Assembly: GCA_025642065.1 (NCBI GenBank)
Contig: JAODUP010000035.1
Span: forward strand, 877,501-941,500
Direction of reading: 5' to 3'
DNA length: 64,000 nucleotides
Source: Paralvinella palmiformis
Taxonomy: Eukaryota > Annelida > Polychaeta > Terebellida > Alvinellidae
Shown here: one piece after another, positions 62,063 to 64,000 of the stretch
Numbering within the stretch: position 1 is the stretch's first letter
Layout of the letters: every line of letters begins with the position of its first letter
Notes under the pieces: generated by a model
Database searches by the model: none
The model's input: the letters and a program-made list of their open reading frames with translations, nothing else
What the model was told of the DNA's origin: nothing
Made by a program: the position numbers and the translations under genes

Positions 62063-63442
62063 GATGCAATAAGATTCTATACATATTTAAACATTATTTT
62101 GATCAGTGATCATTTTATTAGTAAATACTGATGAAATATTAAAACATATACTCGACATTTGGCTTCACTATATTTAAAATACAATATAGAATGTTCTCAT
62201 TCAAGAAACGACATCATGCTTTCCAACCTGCAGGTTGTTGTAGTCATAAAGCGTGAAGACATCAGAGAAGGTGGTTGTGGCTCTGTTGCTCGGTGCAACA
62301 TAAGACATCATTGTGCCATAATAGGTGCTGTCTAATGAACGCATCCACAGACAGACTGAGATGTTAGCCATCGCCTCCCAGATCGGCAGCTCGACGAAAC
62401 CGAACTTTTTATCGTTGAATGTCAGGCTGAAGTCAGGGTTGGAACCTGTAACATGAATTTATAGTATAAAACGTCATTACTATTGTTGTAATAGTTAATA
62501 CTGCTAGAGTAACAAGTCCATGCCAATTATCTGGATTACAATATGGGAACAACGTTGTACGCTGGTTGATGGAAAGTACAGATATTATGTTCTTCATTAT
62601 TGTTTGTGGTCTGGTTAGCTGACGTTCCGATTAACTAAGAGCCAGTTAACAGAATGTTTAATGTGTAAGTATTGATTGTGTGGCTCTATATTCAAACTAT
62701 TGATATACTAATTCAGGAAGACTGGGGTGTTTTCTGAACTTGTCTAAGACTTTGTTTTGTTACTGCACCATAATTCTGATAATTGAGACTCGTCATGAAA
62801 AAAGTTATTTCCATAATAATCTTGTTTATGTCCTTCTACAAAAATATTTACTCAAAAAAGGGTCTTGTATAATAATAATAATAATAATAATATGTGACAC
62901 TTATATGCTTTACAATATTATTATCCCTAACTCAGACCTGTTTCCATCCAGCACATATCTCGACTCCCAAGGAAGCATACAACGCATGCTGCCATTACAA
63001 GCGTAAAGAGTTACTCAAACGCACCGCCATCGTTTTTTTAAATAAAAAACTACTACTACCATTCGTATTACTACTATTACTACTACTACTATTACTAAAA
63101 ACTTCTGTCTTAAAGGGAACATCATATAGTCTAATTATTAAAGAATGATTAAGTCAATCGATTTCAATACAATGTATTCTTCTTTGTAGCATCTATATAC
63201 ACAATAGTCTATTTAAATTGTGCCCATCCCATATATCTCAGTGCGTTTATTTCCATCTTTTACACCGTAAAATGCGGTATCCACAGCCAATGATGCGAAA
63301 ATGTACTCACTGTGGGTACACTGCACACCATGGAAGCCCTCATAACAGATACAATAGTATGACGTCAGGGTGTTCACACATCTTCCGTTACCATGGCACG
63401 GTTCGGGGGTACAATAGTCCACAGATTTCTCACAAAGTGGTC
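53905..63442 (-). CDS. EGF-pentraxin-EGF-SEA single-pass receptor-like protein, 15 exons visible, 5' incomplete
   Basis: Exons, 5' to 3': 63311-63442, 62228-62445, 61687-61870, 61107-61328, 60816-60908, 60589-60682, 59983-60210, 59372-59574, 59156-59275, 58682-58776, 58468-58532, 57858-58021, 57480-57597, 56645-56748 and 53905-54742. All internal junctions have GT-AG ends and compatible phases. About 958 residues are encoded. From the N side they are one EGF, a pentraxin/LamG-like domain (about 46-253), six EGFs (to about 493), a SEA domain (about 499-606), a transmembrane helix (about 612-636) with TKRKQR stop-transfer, and a 320-residue tail. The first exon begins inside a preceding EGF, so more extracellular sequence and the signal peptide lie beyond the right edge. 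Domain content suggests a cell-surface recognition or adhesion protein; the ligand is unknown. The last exon has two +1 frame breaks in homopolymers, so the annotated frame there needs two corrections. I know no named gene with exactly this order. Confidence 0.9.
54811..55070 (-). mobile_element. SINE subfamily A interrupted by another element's 3' tail
   Basis: The SINE tail and body run from 54,811 to about 54,952. A foreign 80-base piece beginning TTGTACAGCGCCTTTGAATG and ending in (ATT)n follows, and then the SINE head (ACTAACGCGCTATCAG ... GGCGCGC) resumes at 55,034. The insert looks like an L2-type LINE or SINE 3' end. It lies in the last intron of the receptor-like gene. Confidence 0.75.
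55071..56640 (-). other. Last-intron interior with microsatellites
   Basis: (ATT)n at 55,239-55,268; (AT)n at 55,878-55,901 and 55,940-55,983; (GA)n at 55,992-56,028; (AT)n at 56,374-56,414; (GA)n at 56,560-56,586. No further exon was recognised. Confidence 0.7.
56645..56748 (-). CDS. Exon: juxtamembrane cytoplasmic tail
   Basis: A 104-base exon starting and ending in split codons that match both neighbours. It encodes LNNMPMCELNRVINPAFEAD and PATPQMRHLHE. NPAF is an NPxF-like sequence of the kind bound by PTB-domain adaptors in some endocytic receptors. Confidence 0.85.
56749..57205 (-). other. Intron between tail and TM exons, (CA)n
   Basis: (CA)n at 56,871-56,901; otherwise unique. Confidence 0.6.
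57206..57362 (-). mobile_element. SINE subfamily B, diverged
   Basis: Minus strand: TAACTGATAGAGCGCTTAGC head and AGGTTCAAATCCAGGTTTG B-box, then a degraded common body. It lies in the intron before the tail exon. Confidence 0.6.
57480..57597 (-). CDS. Exon: transmembrane helix
   Basis: GLPTWIIYLLVGIVVITLAV continues into LILVPWYVI and then basic TKRKQR, giving one helix with the cytoplasmic side after it. The donor is the consensus GTAAGT. Confidence 0.95.
57641..57696. repeat. 28-bp perfect tandem duplication
   Basis: AATAAGGCCGCACTGCTTAT plus CAGAGAAC occurs twice head to tail, about 45 bases upstream of the transmembrane exon acceptor. Confidence 0.95.
57858..58776 (-). CDS. Three exons: SEA domain
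   Basis: Exons 58682-58776, 58468-58532 and 57858-58021; the first two encode only 31 and 21 complete codons. LRYDVSVSLDMEYEPSLEQD, VHNIYASSLQESTLRVEIVD and PGSVEVDMILYHTVY follow the SEA strand-helix-strand pattern. PGSVEV sits where SEA domains of mucins self-cleave at G-SVVV. All splice phases agree with their neighbours (1, 0, 2, 1). Confidence 0.82.
58045..58197. repeat. (AAT)/(ATG) triplet-rich intron stretch
   Basis: Imperfect AAT, AAC and ATG triplets lie just upstream of the third SEA exon. Confidence 0.8.
58934..59000. repeat. (TG)n, (GA)n and G13 run
   Basis: TG, then GA, then an uninterrupted G tract at about 58,986-58,998. Confidence 0.85.
59156..60210 (-). CDS. Three exons: end of EGF 3 and EGFs 4-7
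   Basis: Exon 59983-60210 carries CICPLGYTGLTC, then CSNVVCFNGGTC with CKCKPPWTGRYC, then CVEKPCLNGGTC. Exon 59372-59574 completes EGF 5 with YTCNCPSDGRQYGLNC and adds CERAPSPCISGATC with CLCPSEFEGESC. Exon 59156-59275 gives DYCHNVQCQHGGMC with CSCPTHYTGLYC. A short PPITTPI linker separates EGF 6 and 7. The GTAGGC donor of the last exon is the weakest of the set, but the phases fit. Confidence 0.9.
59284..59317. repeat. (AT)n adjacent to EGF 7 exon acceptor
   Basis: About 16 AT units begin 9 bases from the exon, inside the acceptor region of the minus-strand gene. Confidence 0.85.
60589..60908 (-). CDS. Two exons: calcium-binding-type EGF 2 and first half of EGF 3
   Basis: Exon 60816-60908 encodes DVNECLTPRICKDYEYC and GYECHACPS; the DxNE start is typical of calcium-binding EGFs. 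Exon 60589-60682 gives PCNSSPCLNGGRC and stops in phase 2 within EGF 3. Confidence 0.9.
61040..61074. repeat. (CA)n in intron
   Basis: About 16 CA units close to the donor of the third pentraxin exon. Confidence 0.9.
61107..62445 (-). CDS. Three exons: pentraxin/LamG-like domain
   Basis: Exons 62228-62445, 61687-61870 and 61107-61328. They include FVELPIWEAMANISVCLWMR, the signature-like WHHICVIWMG, the loop MRIYVNGTISG, and YVGDISQLSVYNRIIEENVI. The two cysteines (VCLW and HICV) match the conserved pentraxin disulfide. The classical H-x-C-x-[ST]-W-x-[ST] signature is altered at both Ser/Thr positions. A full-length SINE sits in the intron between the second and third exons. Confidence 0.88.
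61437..61622 (-). mobile_element. SINE subfamily A, full length, intronic
   Basis: A complete copy (tail, body, B-box, A-box, head) lies between pentraxin exons 2 and 3, in the same orientation as the host gene. It has few differences from the 46.85-kb copy. Confidence 0.94.
62022..62060. repeat. (AT)n in intron
   Basis: About 19 units between the first and second pentraxin exons, preceded by a (CT)n run. Confidence 0.9.
62865..63035 (-). mobile_element. Third SINE family, partial copy
   Basis: CTTTACAATATTATTATCCC, TCAGACCTGTTTCCATCCAG and AAGCATACAACGC match 21.58-21.70 kb in order. The tRNA-like head is missing and an (AAT)n tail adjoins. It lies in the intron after EGF 1. Confidence 0.7.
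63311..63442 (-). CDS. Exon: EGF-like domain 1
   Basis: A phase-1/phase-1 exon of 132 bases. PLCE completes an upstream EGF, then DYCTPEPCHGNGRC and YYCICYEGFHGVQC give a full six-cysteine EGF. Acceptor CACTACAG and donor GTGAGT are strong. Confidence 0.93.
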
Positions 63443-64000
63443 CTGTAGTGGATGGAGATAAGGAATGATATGAGAGGTTTTCCACAAAATGTTTTCGCGA
63501 CTGATATCAAACCCGATCAGCGCGGCTTGCTTGCGAGAGCGCAGGACCCCGTAGAAGTCAAATTAAAAGAAAGACTAGACACTTAGAGATGAAAAGAGAT
63601 AAACTGTGAAAGCCAGGTCCAATTAATTGTCGAGTAAAAGAAAACAAGAAGACATGCGACCTCGTGAACAAGAAGACAAAACGAGTGTCGCCAAGAGTGT
63701 TGAGAGAGAGAACGGGAACATCAAGGAGACCGTTATGATAAGTTATGACGTCCTAGAAAGAAATCGGCTCATTTCAGGTCAATATAAACACTATAAACAT
63801 TATTGTACCGTTATGATTAGACTTTGGCGTTCTGAATTCAAAGAACACACAGAAGAGAAATATACAGAAATTTAACGGCAAAATGATGATTCATGCGCGT
63901 GAAGATAAACAGGTACATTGTAATGATGGAGAGAGAGAAAAAAATCGAAGAAAAGCACAACTCAGAAGCCTACGTCCACAAATGGAAGAAGCTAGCGGAC
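63443..64000. other. Upstream intron of the receptor-like gene
   Basis: No cysteine-rich or splice-flanked frame was found, so the next exon upstream is probably outside the window. The right end is purine-rich. Confidence 0.5.

Overview
The window is animal nuclear DNA from a repeat-dense, AT-rich genome. It has spliced genes with phase-consistent introns, CR1/L2-type LINE remnants, tRNA-derived SINEs, TTAA-flanked miniature elements and dozens of di-, tri- and tetranucleotide microsatellites. Tetranucleotide arrays (CTCA, CAGA, ACTG) wrapped around short conserved units, together with the repeat mix, suggest a lophotrochozoan and most likely a mollusc. That assignment is inference, and I cannot name a species.

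Three protein-coding loci can be supported, all on the minus strand. (1) Around 1.5-2.3 kb are two phase-compatible exons of a partial gene whose product resembles a CABIT domain (tentative). (2) At 12.4-18.5 kb is a complete three-exon globin of the globin X/neuroglobin type. It has introns at the conserved B12.2 and G7.0 positions, an MGC lipidation-type N-terminus and a long polar C-terminal tail. (3) From 53.9 kb to at least 63.4 kb lie fifteen exons of a single-pass membrane protein. I rebuilt it exon by exon and every junction agrees in phase. The order is EGF, pentraxin/LamG-like domain, six EGFs, SEA domain, transmembrane helix and a tyrosine-containing cytoplasmic tail. Its 5' end lies beyond the right edge. 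Two single-base frame breaks sit in homopolymers of the GC-rich last exon.

Layout. 0-2.3 kb: tetranucleotide arrays, a MITE copy and gene 1. 2.5-4.1 kb: LINE remnant. 4.4-5.5 kb: SINEs. 7.5-11.65 kb: apparently nested LINEs. 11.85-18.5 kb: globin gene, with a tandem duplication filling most of intron 2 and microsatellites in intron 1. 18.5-53.8 kb: essentially gene-free in my reading. It holds long CTCA, CA, AT, CAGA and triplet arrays, about a dozen SINE copies, a MITE, an inverted repeat pair, a 27-bp minisatellite and low-repeat non-coding islands at 41.6-43.2, 46.5-46.85 and 50.2-51.0 kb. 53.9-63.5 kb: the receptor-like gene, with SINEs in its introns.

The three genes show no obvious joint function. 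The globin is predicted to be membrane-anchored and redox-active, and the right-hand gene a surface receptor or adhesion molecule. I found no CRISPR, operon, convincing tRNA/rRNA gene or self-contained novel genetic system. The most unusual items are the domain order of the receptor-like gene, the lipidated globin, and the conserved units embedded in tetranucleotide microsatellites.
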